64,000 bases of DNA from Chloroflexota bacterium (lineage in GTDB: Bacteria > Chloroflexota > Anaerolineae > Anaerolineales > Villigracilaceae), in contig JAEWVF010000039.1 of NCBI GenBank assembly GCA_023459215.1, positions 62,001 to 126,000 of the forward strand, in the 5' to 3' direction. Positions 35,001 to 44,802 of the stretch are shown one piece after another. Both the position numbers and the translations under genes were made by a program. The notes under the pieces were generated by a model. It was not told where the DNA came from and searched no databases. It worked only from the letters and a program-made list of their open reading frames with translations. How positions within the stretch are numbered: the stretch's first letter is position 1; every line of letters starts with the position of its first letter.

Positions 35001-38000
35001 GCGGCGGCGGAGCCTACAGCTTCGTCGGCCTGCCGAACGGGATTTACCAGGTCAACCTGGATGAAACCAGCCTGCCTTCGAATTATTCCACCACCACCGC
35101 CGATCCGATTACAACCGCTTCCTTAACGGGTAATTACCTGACCGCCGATTTTGGCGCGGCCCCCGGCGCGACCATCAGTGATTTTGTCTGGAACGACCTG
35201 GACGCGGATGGGGTGCAGGATGCCGGTGAAGGCGGGATCTCTGGGGTGCGCGTTTATCTCGATGCGGATAACGATAATACCTATGATGTTGGTGAACGTT
35301 ACGCTACCACAGATGCAAATGGCTTGTACGCCATTACCAATCTGCCTGCGGCTACCCTGGGAACCACCTATGCGGTGCGCGTGGATACTTCCACCCTGCC
35401 AACTACCACTTATACCCGAACCTATGATCTGGACGGTATCGGAACTCTGGATGAAGCCAGTGCCACCGTTACTCCCGGCCAGGTGCGCACGGATGTCGAT
35501 TTTGGCTACCAGTTGGGCGTTTTGAGCATCTCGAAAAGCTCCAGCATCGGCGACCAGGTCTTCCCCGGTGATACGATCACTTACACCATGGTTGTCCGCA
35601 ACAATTCTGGCACCACCCAGACTGGGATTGTCGTTACCGATTCCCTGCCAATCGGCACCAGCTACGTTGCCAACAGCACCCTAGCTTCTGGTTATGTTGA
35701 AACGATCGCCACCTATCGGGATAATTTTGGGACCGCCGTTTACAACAACAGCGACGGCACCCAAAGCTGGATGGGTAATTCCTGGATTGAAGCCGGTGAG
35801 ACCACCAGCCCCACCGCCAATCAAATTGTCATTACCGGCGGGGAATTGCGATTCCAGGGCACCAGTGCTCCCAATTCGATCGAGCGCCAGTTTAATATCA
35901 GCGGCGCCACCAGCGCCACCCTGACCTATGACTGCCGGGCTTCGGCCAATCATGATGAAGGCGCTGATGACTTTGTCGTTCTCGCAATATCCTCTGATGG
36001 GGGCTTGAATTGGACTAACCTGGCAACGCAGTCTTTGGGTGCGATAAATAATTCAAATTGCGGGGCCGGGTTTGAAAGTTTTAACATTTTGAGCTATGCG
36101 GCCGCGAATACGCGCATCCGCTTTACCCATACTGCCAGCACCACTGACGAATACTTCTATGTAGACAATTTCCAGGTTCAATACACCACGGCCCCAGCCA
36201 CAACCAAGGATAATATCTCCGGCGGCACCTATGCTGACCTGTACAACGGCGTCCCTGCGGTTTTGGTACACCAGAACGATGCTTTCCAACTGACCAACGG
36301 CCAGCAGATGACCATCACCTACCGGGTGACGGTCATCGACCCGGTCAGGCTTTCCAGTATCGACAACACCGCGGTGGTTTCCAGCGCCCAGCAACTTACC
36401 CCGCAGGTTGCTTCTGTCAGCGATCCCCTGCCGCGTTCGGCAGCCGGCGACTATGTTTGGCTGGATGAAAACAGCGACGGAATTCAGGATGCGGGCGAAC
36501 CCGGCATCCCGAATACGACCGTGACCCTGACCGGCACGGATGTGCTCGGCAACACTGTCAGCTGGAGTACCGTCACCGACGCCAATGGGCGTTATCTCTT
36601 CCCCAACCTGCTGCCCAGCAATGGCAACGGCTACACCGTTACGGTCAGCGGGCTGCCAACGGGGCTTTCGGCCAACCCGACCTATGACGAAAACGGGATT
36701 GGCACCCCCAATACCACCAACTTTATCCTGAACGCCGCCACCGAGCGAATGACGGCCGATTTTGGCTACAACTGGGCCGCGACGACCGATACCAACAACA
36801 ACACCGGCACTGGCGCGATTGGCGACCGGGTCTGGATTGACGATGGCGATGGCTTGCAGGAACCGGGTGAGCCGGGTCTCTACAATGTCACGGTCAATTT
36901 GCAAACTGCCGGGGCCGATGGTCTCTTTGGCACCGCTGACGATGTCACCGCGGCCACTACCACCACCGGGTACGATGGACGCTACATCTTTGATGGCCTG
37001 GCAGCGGGTTCTTATCGGGTCTTCATCCCGACCACCCCGGCCGGCTATGCCCAGACTGGCGATCCCGATAACTATGGAACGACCGGCGCGACTGACAACC
37101 TGACCACCACGCCGATTGTGCTTGGCCCTGGCGATACCTTTGTCAACGCCGATTTCGGCTACCAGCCCACGGCGGGCCAGCGTTTCAATATTGGTGACAC
37201 GCTCTGGGTCGACTCAAACCGGGATGGAAACTCGGCGGGCGAGCCGGTGCTGCCGGGTGTCAGCGTATCCCTGGTCCGCGATTTGAATGGCAATGGCCTG
37301 TGGGATTCTGGCGAACCTGTGATTGCCACCGATATCACCGATGCCAGCGGGCAATACCTGTTTACCAACCTGCCCTATACCGATGGGATTGGCACGGATG
37401 ATTACCTGGTCTGGGTCAACGACACGGCCAATATTCTCGGTGAACTGACCCCGGTCTACGATAGCAACGGCTCAGCCACGCCGAATATCAGTGCAGTGAC
37501 CAACTTTGGCCCAGCGGATAACCTGGCCCAGGATTTTGGTTATGCCCCAAGCGGACACGATTCCGGGGAAAGCCTGATCGGCGATACGGTCTTCTACGAC
37601 AATAACAATAATGGCAGCTATCAGGTTGGCGAAGGCCTGGAAGGCGTGCGTGTCAACCTGTACACGGATGTCAATAGCAACGGCGTTTGGGATGCGGGTG
37701 ACACCTTACTCTCTTCAACCCGCACCAATGAAAACGGCCAATACTTCTTTGGTGGATTGACAACCAATGGTGTACTTGACTTTGTGGTCAAAATTGAGAC
37801 CGCCAGCTTGCCTGCCGGCGTGACCAACACCGTAGACCCAGGTTCGGCGGCGCCCCTGAACGAGTCTGCGGTTGTCAACATGGCGGCTAACAGCGCGAAC
37901 TATGCCCAGGACTTTGGCCACCGTGATACAAGCAGCCCGAACAGCATCTCAGGCACTCTTTGGCGCGATACTGATGTTGACGGCGCTTTGGATGTGACCG

Positions 38001-41000
38001 AAGCAGCCCGCCTTGCGGGTGTGACGGTGGTTTTGCGTAACAGCAGCGGCAATATCGTTGCCTCGACAACCACCGATGTAAACGGGAACTATACCTTCAA
38101 TAACCTGCCTGATGGAACCTTTACCGTGGATGTGACTGATGACAGCAGCCTGCTCAATGGCTACTGGAAATCGAGCGGCGCGGCTGGCAACGGCACTGCC
38201 AATGGCACGACCGCTGGTCAGAGCCAGTCCGACCCCTATACGGTTTCTGTCAACGGTACCGATGGTAGAACCGCCACGGTCGACTTTGGCTACTATCGTG
38301 AATCGGCCTCGGTTGGCGACTTTGTTTGGAGCGACCTGAATGGCAACGGCGTGCAGGATAGCGGCGAGCCTGGCATCTCGGGTGGTACTGTTACCCTGAC
38401 AATCACCTGGCCTGGCGCTGCCGGTACAACCATCCTGACCACCACCACGGATGGCGCTGGCGCTTACTCGTTCGGCAACCTGCTGCTCGATGAAGATTTC
38501 GATGGGGCCGGCCTGGGCGAACCAACCTTCCTGGTGACTTTCTCTACGCCTTCAGGGTATACAGTCACACTCGAAGACCAGGGTGGCAACGAAGCCCTTG
38601 ATTCCGATGGCCTGACTGAAACGGTCTCTCCGGTCGAAGGACAGGCTGTTACCAATGTTGATAGCGGCTTTATCCAAAACCGCCAGGGTGTGATTGGCGA
38701 CCGCGTCTGGCTGGATGAAGATGGCGATGGCGACCAGGATGCTGGCGAGAGCGGCATTCCCAACGTGCGCGTCTTCCTCGATACGGACAATGACGGCGTT
38801 TACGATGTTGGTGAAACATTTGTATACACCGATGCCGAAGGCGGCTATGTCTTCAAAAACCTGAATTCCGGCAGCTACAACCTGGCGATTGATCCAATCA
38901 GTTTGCCCGCCGGGCTGAATAACTTTACCTATGATGAAAATGACGGCAGCACCAACCCGAATGGCCGCACCCCGGTCAGTCTGGGCAATGGACAGGAATA
39001 CCTGACCGCCGATTTTGGCCTGAACTGGGCCACGCCGACCGAAACCAACGCCAACACGGGTACGGGCATGATCGGCGACCGGCTCTGGATCGATGACGGC
39101 GATGGAAACCAAGAACCTGGCGAGCCAGGCCTGGCCGGAATCACGGTCCAGTTGCGCACTCCTGGCGCGGACGGAATCTTCGGTACGGCTGACGATTACG
39201 GCCCCGACTTGCTTCTTGGAACGGCGGATGATGTCGTCGCAACCATCACCAGCACAACCACCAATCAGGCTGGCAATTACAGCTTCGATGGCCTTGCCGC
39301 AGGCGGGTACCTGGTTTACGTCCCGAACACCCCGTCTGGCTACAGTCAAACTGGCGACCCGGATGGAACCCTGGACAATCGCACCACTGCGCCGGTTGTC
39401 CTTGGCCCTGGCGATGTTTATCTCAACGCCGATTTCGGCTACCAGCCGGCGGCCGGTCAGCGCTTCAATATTGGCGATACCCTTTGGCTCGACACCAACC
39501 GCGATGGTGTAGTTGATTCTGCTGCGACCGAACCGCGCCTGTCGGCTGTAACGGTTGCCCTAATTCGCGACACCAATGGCGATGGCCTTTGGGATGCGGA
39601 CGGCGTTGACAACATCTCCGGGAATGCTGATGATGAACCGATCATAGCCCAGGATGTGACCGATGCAAACGGCCAGTACCTCTTCACAAACTTGCCCTAT
39701 GGCGATGGTATTGGCACAGATGATTACCTGGTCTGGGTCAACGATACGGCCAATCTCCTGGCTGAATTGACCCCGGTTTATGACAGCAACGGTATTGGCA
39801 CCCCGAATATCAGCGCCGTGACCGATTTTGGCCCGGCGGATAACCTGGCCCAGGACTTTGGTTACGCTCCAGCCGGGCATGATGCTGGCGAACGCCTGAT
39901 TGGTGACACGGTTTTCTACGATAACAATGCCAACGGAACCTATCAGGCTGGCGAAGGCCTTGAAGGGGTGCGCGTAAATCTGTACCTGGATGCCAACGCT
40001 GACGGTAATTACGATGCGGGTGAAACCTTGCTTGCCGCCACCTTTACCGATGAAAACGGCCAATATTTCTTTGGCGGCCTCGCGGCTGGGCGATATGTTG
40101 TTCGGATTGACACATCCAGCCTCCCGTCCGGGGTGACCAATACGGTGGATGTGGGCGATGCAACCTTGAACGAAGGCGGTGCCGACCTGACTGTGGCTAC
40201 CTCCAACCTGGATGTTGACTTTGGCTATCGCGACACGAGCAGCCCGAACAGTGTGGGCGGCACGATCTGGCGCGATACCAATGCCGATGGGGCTTTGTCT
40301 GGCGAGAGCGGTATTTTCGAAAATGTGATCGTGGTGTTACGCAACGGCAGCGGTAATATTATTGCCACGACTGTTACTGACGCAAGCGGTAACTATAATT
40401 TTGCCAACTTGCCCGATGGCAGCTACACAGTCGATGTTACAGACGAGAACAATGTCCTCGATGGCTACTGGCATTCCCTGGGAACGCAGGATGAAGCCGA
40501 TGACAACCAGTCGAAGACAGATGCCTATACCATCAATCTCTCTTCTGGTGAGAATCGCGCCACGGTCGACTTTGGTTATTACCGCGACCCGGCCTCCCTG
40601 GGCGACCGCGTCTGGCTGGACGTCAATGGCAACGGTATTCAGGACACGGATGGCAATGACAATCCTGAGCCTTCCCTGCCAAACGCCAAAGTCACCCTGA
40701 CCATCACCTATCCAGGCGGCGCCGGTACAATCACCCTGGTGACCTACACCGACAGCAATGGCCTGTACAGTTTTGGCAACTTGCTGCTGGATGAGGACTT
40801 CAACCTCGGCGGTGGCGTCGGTGAGCCGGCCTTCCAAATTACCTTTGAAGGCTATGGGCTGACGCCCACACAAACCGGCCAGGGGAATGCCAACACCGAC
40901 TCAAATGGTCAATCTGTTGCTGCAACGGTCATTCAAGGTGCAAACAACATCAGTTATGACAGCGGCTTCACGGGCAATCTCGACCTGGGCGACCTGCCGG

Positions 41001-44000
41001 ATTTGACGATGAGTTCACTGAACTATCCTACACGTTACTCACCTGGCCCTGCGCATGTGGTCTTCCCCGGTTCCGGGAATGTTCCGGCCACATACACCGA
41101 TGGACGGATTGCTGTCTGGTTGGGCACGATTGTCGATACGGAATCCAATGGCGTGCCGCGCGCGAATGCGAGCGGCGATGATGCTGCCGGTACGACCGAT
41201 GATGAAGACGGCCTTGTTTTGGATGCTGCTGGCTGGACGGCTGGTGCAGGGACGGGCGGCAGTTTCCCGCCTGCCCCGAAGGCAACCATTACCCTTAATA
41301 GCAGTAACGATTGCGATATCAACCCGGCAGGGAAACAGGTTTATTATGGGTTCTGGATTGATTGGAACCCCGGAGACAACCTATCAACCTTTGACGCATT
41401 TTATTCCGGCAGCGGAGTCAGTTGCAGCCCCGTGTCTGTTTTGGTAGATGTTCCTGTTCCAGCGACGTATGTTCCCGACAGTAATGTATACATGCGCTTG
41501 AGGGCTTCTGAAAGCCCGCTCGACATAAACGATTACGAAGGCACAATCGTGAACGGTGAAGTGGAAGATTATTGGTTCACTTTCACGAGCGGCGGTGTCA
41601 CCACGCCGGTGACGTTATCGTATTTTCGTGCGGAGCGTCAGGGAACCGGGGTAGTGTTCGATTGGTCGACGGCGACGGAGACGGGCAATGTTGGTTTCAA
41701 CCTGTATGTAGCGAAGGGCAAAGAGAAGACCCTGATCAACTCGCAACTGATTCCCTCGAAAGTGATTGATTCGCTCGAGGTGCAAAACTACAGTTACAGT
41801 GCGCAGTTGAACGGCAGCGTTTTCTACATTGAAGATGTGAGTATTTTGGGAGAAACCGAACTGCACGGGCCGTTTGTGCTTGGCCGCGCCTATGGTGCGC
41901 GCCTGACCAATGCGCCGATCAACCTGGCAGCCATCCAGGCCGAGCATGAACGCAAAGATGATCAGCGCCAGGAACAGCTAAGCGATGCGATGGTTGTTCC
42001 GGCTGAAGCGCTGGCGCCGGTAGAGATAACCACGCCGGTTGTACGGACGGACCGGGGAATTCCTGACCGGATCGTGCGGCCAAAAACACCGATGCCAGTT
42101 AGCCCGGTCAAGCCGGTCAAGCCGACGAAGACACCGCGGCGGCCCGCGCCAACCGCAACGCTGACGCCGACGGCGACTGCGACCAATCAACCGACCTACA
42201 CGCCGAGTGCGACCCTGACCAGCGAGCCGAGCTATACCCCGAGCGCAACACCGACCTGGACGCTGGAACCAACCCTGACCGTCGAACTGAGCGCAACGGT
42301 TGAAGAGTCACTCGAGCCGACTGCTACGGACGAAACCGAAAACCTGGTTACGCCCACTGAAACTGAAACGCCTCAGGAATCTGCTTCGGCGACTCCAACC
42401 GAAACCGAGACTGAAACACCTTCACCGACGGTTACGGCAACCGCGACTGAAACCGAAACGCCAACGGAAACTGCAACCGCGACCGAAACCGAAACGCCGA
42501 CGGTCACGGCCACCCCAACCGAGACCGAAATACCAACGGAGACTGCAACCGCAACCGAAACAGCTTTGCCAACGGCCACAGCTACCCCCACCGAAGTTTC
42601 GGCGCAGCCCGTGCTGTATGACCCGGCCGATTTGCAGTTGAGCACCACCTTCAACCTGAAGGTCAACAAAACCGGCCTCTACCGCGTTACCTACGAGCAA
42701 CTGCAAACCGCTGGTCTCGACCTGGCGGGCGTCCCGTTGGAAAAACTGACCGTGCTCAACCGCGATAAGATGATCCCGATCTATGTTTCCATGCCGGATC
42801 AATCCGTAACCTTTGGCGCGGGCGGGTATATCGAGTTCTACGGCGAAGCCCTGGACACGCTTTACACCGACACCAACATCTACATCCTGCAAGTGAACGC
42901 ATCCCCGGCTCCGCGTGTCCGCATGGATAACACTGTGCCCGATGCCAGCCTGCCTGCTCCAGTCTCCTACCAGGAGACCCTGGTGGTGAACAACCAGCGC
43001 CAGTTCGCAAACTATGCGCCGGATGTGGATAAGTGGTACGACACCTCGATGCTGGCCTATACCAGCGCCAAGAGCTGGAATTACACCTTTGTTGCGGATG
43101 GGCTGGCCAACGGTGGCGCAGGCGCGCGCATGGAAGTGATTGTCTGGGGTGTGACAAACTGGCCCGAAAGCCCGGACCACCACCTGTTGGTGAGCGTGAA
43201 TGGGATGCAACTTGGCGACGAGTATTTTGACGGGTTGGTTGAGAAGACCTTCACCTTTAACCTGCCCGCCGGATTGCTGCGTGAAGGCGCCAACACCCTG
43301 ACGCTGACCTTGCCAGGCGATACTGGCGTGAAATGGGATATGGTCAATTTCGATAAACTTATCCTGACCTACCCGCGTGAGTTCCGCGCGAAAGAAGGCC
43401 AGCAGCAGTTCCATCTTCAGGGTGATGTGTTCACGGTGACGGGTTTGCCAGCCAGCGATGTGATTGTCTATCGTCTGGACGGGACCAGCCAGGTCCGCCT
43501 GCAACAATTGGATCTGGCTGCCGCCAGCGATGGCCTTTTCCGTGCAACCTTTGCCGGATCAGGGCAGCCAGCCAGCTACCTGGTGACAACGGTGAGCGTG
43601 GTGCGCCAGCCGAAGTTGGAAGCCACCCGCACAGCCTCCAAGCTGAACCAGCGGGCGGAGTACTTGATCATTGCGCATCCGCAGTTCATCGAAGGCTTGC
43701 AACCCCTGGTAAACGCTCGACGTGCGGAGGGGCTGAGTGTTGATGTAGTGAATGTTGAAGACCTGTATACGCAGTATTCGTATGGCATCTTTGACCCGCA
43801 GGCCATTCGTGCCCATATCCGCTACGCTGCGGCCAACCTGGGTGTGCGCTATGTGCTGTTGGTGGGCGGCGACACCTACGATTACCGCAACTACACAGGC
43901 AAGAACAGTCTCAGCTTCATCCCATCGCTGTACATTGCCACTGGGCCGATTGCGCGCTTTGTGCCGGTTGACCCGCTCTACACCGACCTGAACGGCGACA

Positions 44001-44689
44001 ACCTGCCCGATCTGGCTATTGGCCGCTTCCCGGTACGCAGCCGCGCGGAGCTTGATCTGATGGTGCGCAAGACTCTGGCCTACCAGGATAAGGCTTATGG
44101 CAAAACGGCCCTGTTCGTCTCAGACAAACTCGACCCGAGTGTTTCTTTCAAGGATATCAGTAAGGGGCTGGAAGCGAACCTTCCAAGTGACTGGATGGTT
44201 GCAAGTATTCATCTGGACGACCTGGCTGTGACCGCCGCCCGCCAGCAACTGTTGGACGCGATGAATCGCGGCACCGCGCTGGTGACCTTCACCGGGCACT
44301 CCGGGCCGACCAGTTGGACATTCAGCAGCCTGTTCACCACCAGCCATGCCGCGCAGTTGACGAATGTGGGCAAACCGTTTGTGGCGGTGCAGTGGGGCTG
44401 TTGGAACACCTACTATGTTGACCCGGTGAACAACTACCTGGTGCAGAGCCTGCTCTTCTCAGGAGATCGCGGCGCAGCGGCGGCCCTCGGGGCCGTGACC
44501 CTGACCGAGGCCGAATCGGAGCGTCTGCTGGGTGAACTGCTCACCCCGCGCATGGTTCAGCCGGGCGTCCGGCTGGGCGACGCGCTGCAACAGGCTAAGG
44601 CGGAACTCGCCCAAACCAACCCCGACCTGCTCGACGTCCTGCTCGGCTGGACCCTCATGGGCGACCCCACCTTGACCATTGTGCCTTAG
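32030..44689 (+). CDS. Giant secreted SdrD-repeat protein with C-terminal C25 (gingipain-like) peptidase
   Basis: 4219 aa. Sec signal peptide (about 1-36, ending PAGASQ), then an N-terminal region (about 40-650) resembling IgGFc-binding-type domains (YYDHWEDDYE). A DUF11-like domain follows, then 15 SdrD_B-like Ca-binding repeats (IGD-x2-W-x-D-x-NGDGVQDxGEPG) at about 824-2985, a second DUF11 and a beta-sandwich domain between repeats 3 and 4, a GEVEDY domain (about 2985-3185), and an LSYFRAERQG-type domain. A Thr/Pro/Glu linker runs about 3345-3525 (TPTETAT-like). The C-terminus is PorU-like, then a C25 peptidase from about 3878 with catalytic His4090 (TGHSG) and Cys4124 (WGCW). No LPXTG or type IX sorting tail. 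Likely a large surface adhesin or matrix protein able to cut itself or partners. Monocistronic, with its own leader and terminator. Confidence 0.9.
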   Translation: MKKSFGYSQVRLLFVSLILLGIVFSAISWPAPAGASQSVYVLDNFTTATYNNQNGTSNWATDWVENNDTGVADTGDVRIIGGVLRLNNNLTPTTLPSVERGLSMPLNATATLSFYRTVSGLGGGGDTAILEIYDGDTAAWATLQTYNTNAARALQTIDISGYRSFDTRLRFRITGGYAGATEYLLLDDVQVTYQANLHFPSSVFQTVQTYYVPIPEDQGLLALNAINTDADDPMNTYISITVVADDTVIYYDHWEDDYETKTTNPSQITTEVWGDDNPANGMPPGFGSDVFIAGNIIILNNAVPSTNLLQLDYDGGDKISSTDAIAVTRTAWPSGAGTLHGGSVEMLNTDVWGLSYDIPADSGDQANDFDYAGLSVMASQDNTLIYLNGTQVMNMIGSQDYLDEGQSYLFGDGTIVGGDTITSDKPIQANFLTGDIGSNYESSWFTLYPYALLSSSYYAPVDGTTTPARTTAVYLQNPTANPITIYRMDSSGTENTVVTNLAAGATHRYTMPTTGTGMTFYTKDSARFQAISNMDSGGQASDWGYTLIPSNQLTQQAQLGWGVGRDPTSGTNPNENGSPAWVLAVGAGTMNVCVDYDGDGLGALTDANGSRYDQLLTVTNLQRTKVYDSDGDQTGMLLYLCNGSESANNRSNKIAVAWGQDPVTASAAAPGLDVGTSVPPLPNFTAIKNAVLTNDLNGDGKFDIGDTFEYQIKINNVGALPIPGNLITVSDIIPTYTNYYPNSTRIDGVSIPDAVIGTPFPLDEGGYLISGTLPIDGQFVVTFRVTIDASIPAATNLINNALVSDKKLTYIPKVEIFIDPPTKIGDFIWLDQNGDGVQDAGEPGLAGVTVFLDTNNNGTWNAGEPTTTTNSSGQYTFSGLSGGTYYVVVDTSTLPGGLTQTGDPDTTIDNKHTVTIGPGSTNKPYYAADFGYRGAIALGDFVWYDVDRDGIQDGGAEVGLDGVTVNLTWAGKDGNLATTADNIVFPAKVTSGGGAYSFVGLPNGIYQVNLDETSLPSNYSTTTADPITTASLTGNYLTADFGAAPGATISDFVWNDLDADGVQDAGEGGISGVRVYLDADNDNTYDVGERYATTDANGLYAITNLPAATLGTTYAVRVDTSTLPTTTYTRTYDLDGIGTLDEASATVTPGQVRTDVDFGYQLGVLSISKSSSIGDQVFPGDTITYTMVVRNNSGTTQTGIVVTDSLPIGTSYVANSTLASGYVETIATYRDNFGTAVYNNSDGTQSWMGNSWIEAGETTSPTANQIVITGGELRFQGTSAPNSIERQFNISGATSATLTYDCRASANHDEGADDFVVLAISSDGGLNWTNLATQSLGAINNSNCGAGFESFNILSYAAANTRIRFTHTASTTDEYFYVDNFQVQYTTAPATTKDNISGGTYADLYNGVPAVLVHQNDAFQLTNGQQMTITYRVTVIDPVRLSSIDNTAVVSSAQQLTPQVASVSDPLPRSAAGDYVWLDENSDGIQDAGEPGIPNTTVTLTGTDVLGNTVSWSTVTDANGRYLFPNLLPSNGNGYTVTVSGLPTGLSANPTYDENGIGTPNTTNFILNAATERMTADFGYNWAATTDTNNNTGTGAIGDRVWIDDGDGLQEPGEPGLYNVTVNLQTAGADGLFGTADDVTAATTTTGYDGRYIFDGLAAGSYRVFIPTTPAGYAQTGDPDNYGTTGATDNLTTTPIVLGPGDTFVNADFGYQPTAGQRFNIGDTLWVDSNRDGNSAGEPVLPGVSVSLVRDLNGNGLWDSGEPVIATDITDASGQYLFTNLPYTDGIGTDDYLVWVNDTANILGELTPVYDSNGSATPNISAVTNFGPADNLAQDFGYAPSGHDSGESLIGDTVFYDNNNNGSYQVGEGLEGVRVNLYTDVNSNGVWDAGDTLLSSTRTNENGQYFFGGLTTNGVLDFVVKIETASLPAGVTNTVDPGSAAPLNESAVVNMAANSANYAQDFGHRDTSSPNSISGTLWRDTDVDGALDVTEAARLAGVTVVLRNSSGNIVASTTTDVNGNYTFNNLPDGTFTVDVTDDSSLLNGYWKSSGAAGNGTANGTTAGQSQSDPYTVSVNGTDGRTATVDFGYYRESASVGDFVWSDLNGNGVQDSGEPGISGGTVTLTITWPGAAGTTILTTTTDGAGAYSFGNLLLDEDFDGAGLGEPTFLVTFSTPSGYTVTLEDQGGNEALDSDGLTETVSPVEGQAVTNVDSGFIQNRQGVIGDRVWLDEDGDGDQDAGESGIPNVRVFLDTDNDGVYDVGETFVYTDAEGGYVFKNLNSGSYNLAIDPISLPAGLNNFTYDENDGSTNPNGRTPVSLGNGQEYLTADFGLNWATPTETNANTGTGMIGDRLWIDDGDGNQEPGEPGLAGITVQLRTPGADGIFGTADDYGPDLLLGTADDVVATITSTTTNQAGNYSFDGLAAGGYLVYVPNTPSGYSQTGDPDGTLDNRTTAPVVLGPGDVYLNADFGYQPAAGQRFNIGDTLWLDTNRDGVVDSAATEPRLSAVTVALIRDTNGDGLWDADGVDNISGNADDEPIIAQDVTDANGQYLFTNLPYGDGIGTDDYLVWVNDTANLLAELTPVYDSNGIGTPNISAVTDFGPADNLAQDFGYAPAGHDAGERLIGDTVFYDNNANGTYQAGEGLEGVRVNLYLDANADGNYDAGETLLAATFTDENGQYFFGGLAAGRYVVRIDTSSLPSGVTNTVDVGDATLNEGGADLTVATSNLDVDFGYRDTSSPNSVGGTIWRDTNADGALSGESGIFENVIVVLRNGSGNIIATTVTDASGNYNFANLPDGSYTVDVTDENNVLDGYWHSLGTQDEADDNQSKTDAYTINLSSGENRATVDFGYYRDPASLGDRVWLDVNGNGIQDTDGNDNPEPSLPNAKVTLTITYPGGAGTITLVTYTDSNGLYSFGNLLLDEDFNLGGGVGEPAFQITFEGYGLTPTQTGQGNANTDSNGQSVAATVIQGANNISYDSGFTGNLDLGDLPDLTMSSLNYPTRYSPGPAHVVFPGSGNVPATYTDGRIAVWLGTIVDTESNGVPRANASGDDAAGTTDDEDGLVLDAAGWTAGAGTGGSFPPAPKATITLNSSNDCDINPAGKQVYYGFWIDWNPGDNLSTFDAFYSGSGVSCSPVSVLVDVPVPATYVPDSNVYMRLRASESPLDINDYEGTIVNGEVEDYWFTFTSGGVTTPVTLSYFRAERQGTGVVFDWSTATETGNVGFNLYVAKGKEKTLINSQLIPSKVIDSLEVQNYSYSAQLNGSVFYIEDVSILGETELHGPFVLGRAYGARLTNAPINLAAIQAEHERKDDQRQEQLSDAMVVPAEALAPVEITTPVVRTDRGIPDRIVRPKTPMPVSPVKPVKPTKTPRRPAPTATLTPTATATNQPTYTPSATLTSEPSYTPSATPTWTLEPTLTVELSATVEESLEPTATDETENLVTPTETETPQESASATPTETETETPSPTVTATATETETPTETATATETETPTVTATPTETEIPTETATATETALPTATATPTEVSAQPVLYDPADLQLSTTFNLKVNKTGLYRVTYEQLQTAGLDLAGVPLEKLTVLNRDKMIPIYVSMPDQSVTFGAGGYIEFYGEALDTLYTDTNIYILQVNASPAPRVRMDNTVPDASLPAPVSYQETLVVNNQRQFANYAPDVDKWYDTSMLAYTSAKSWNYTFVADGLANGGAGARMEVIVWGVTNWPESPDHHLLVSVNGMQLGDEYFDGLVEKTFTFNLPAGLLREGANTLTLTLPGDTGVKWDMVNFDKLILTYPREFRAKEGQQQFHLQGDVFTVTGLPASDVIVYRLDGTSQVRLQQLDLAAASDGLFRATFAGSGQPASYLVTTVSVVRQPKLEATRTASKLNQRAEYLIIAHPQFIEGLQPLVNARRAEGLSVDVVNVEDLYTQYSYGIFDPQAIRAHIRYAAANLGVRYVLLVGGDTYDYRNYTGKNSLSFIPSLYIATGPIARFVPVDPLYTDLNGDNLPDLAIGRFPVRSRAELDLMVRKTLAYQDKAYGKTALFVSDKLDPSVSFKDISKGLEANLPSDWMVASIHLDDLAVTAARQQLLDAMNRGTALVTFTGHSGPTSWTFSSLFTTSHAAQLTNVGKPFVAVQWGCWNTYYVDPVNNYLVQSLLFSGDRGAAAALGAVTLTEAESERLLGELLTPRMVQPGVRLGDALQQAKAELAQTNPDLLDVLLGWTLMGDPTLTIVP
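34499..40975 (+). repeat. Array of 15 SdrD_B-like repeat units inside the giant gene
   Basis: Each unit is 100-150 codons and starts with a motif like IGD-hydrophobic-W-x-D-x-N-x-D-G. Units 4-9 (from about 36441) and 10-15 (from about 38690) align one to one, so the array contains a six-unit duplicated block with an offset of about 2.25-2.3 kb. DNA identity between matching units is high at the motif starts, with scattered synonymous changes. Confidence 0.85.
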
Positions 44690-44723
44690 CGACGACAATC
44701 GCATTAGCCCAATTTCACCCCCT

Positions 44724-44752
44724 CAGCCCGGCCTTGCGCCGGGCTGTTTTTA
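44724..44752 (+). terminator. Intrinsic terminator after the giant gene
   Basis: Perfect 9-bp stem CAGCCCGGC (44724-44732) and GCCGGGCTG (44738-44746), 5-nt loop, then TTTTTA. Confidence 0.9.
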
Positions 44753-44802
44753 TCTTTGGTATCATTGAGCGGATCATAAAATTCTGCAGATTGGATAACC
44801 CG

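Noticed and set aside
34499..40975. CRISPR-like or tandem DNA repeat array
   Set aside because: The periodicity is at codon level with variable unit length and a continuous reading frame; these are protein domain repeats.
42422..43507. 361-aa minus-strand ORF
   Set aside because: Shadow of the Thr/Pro/Glu linker and C25 region of the giant gene; repetitive composition explains the long open frame.
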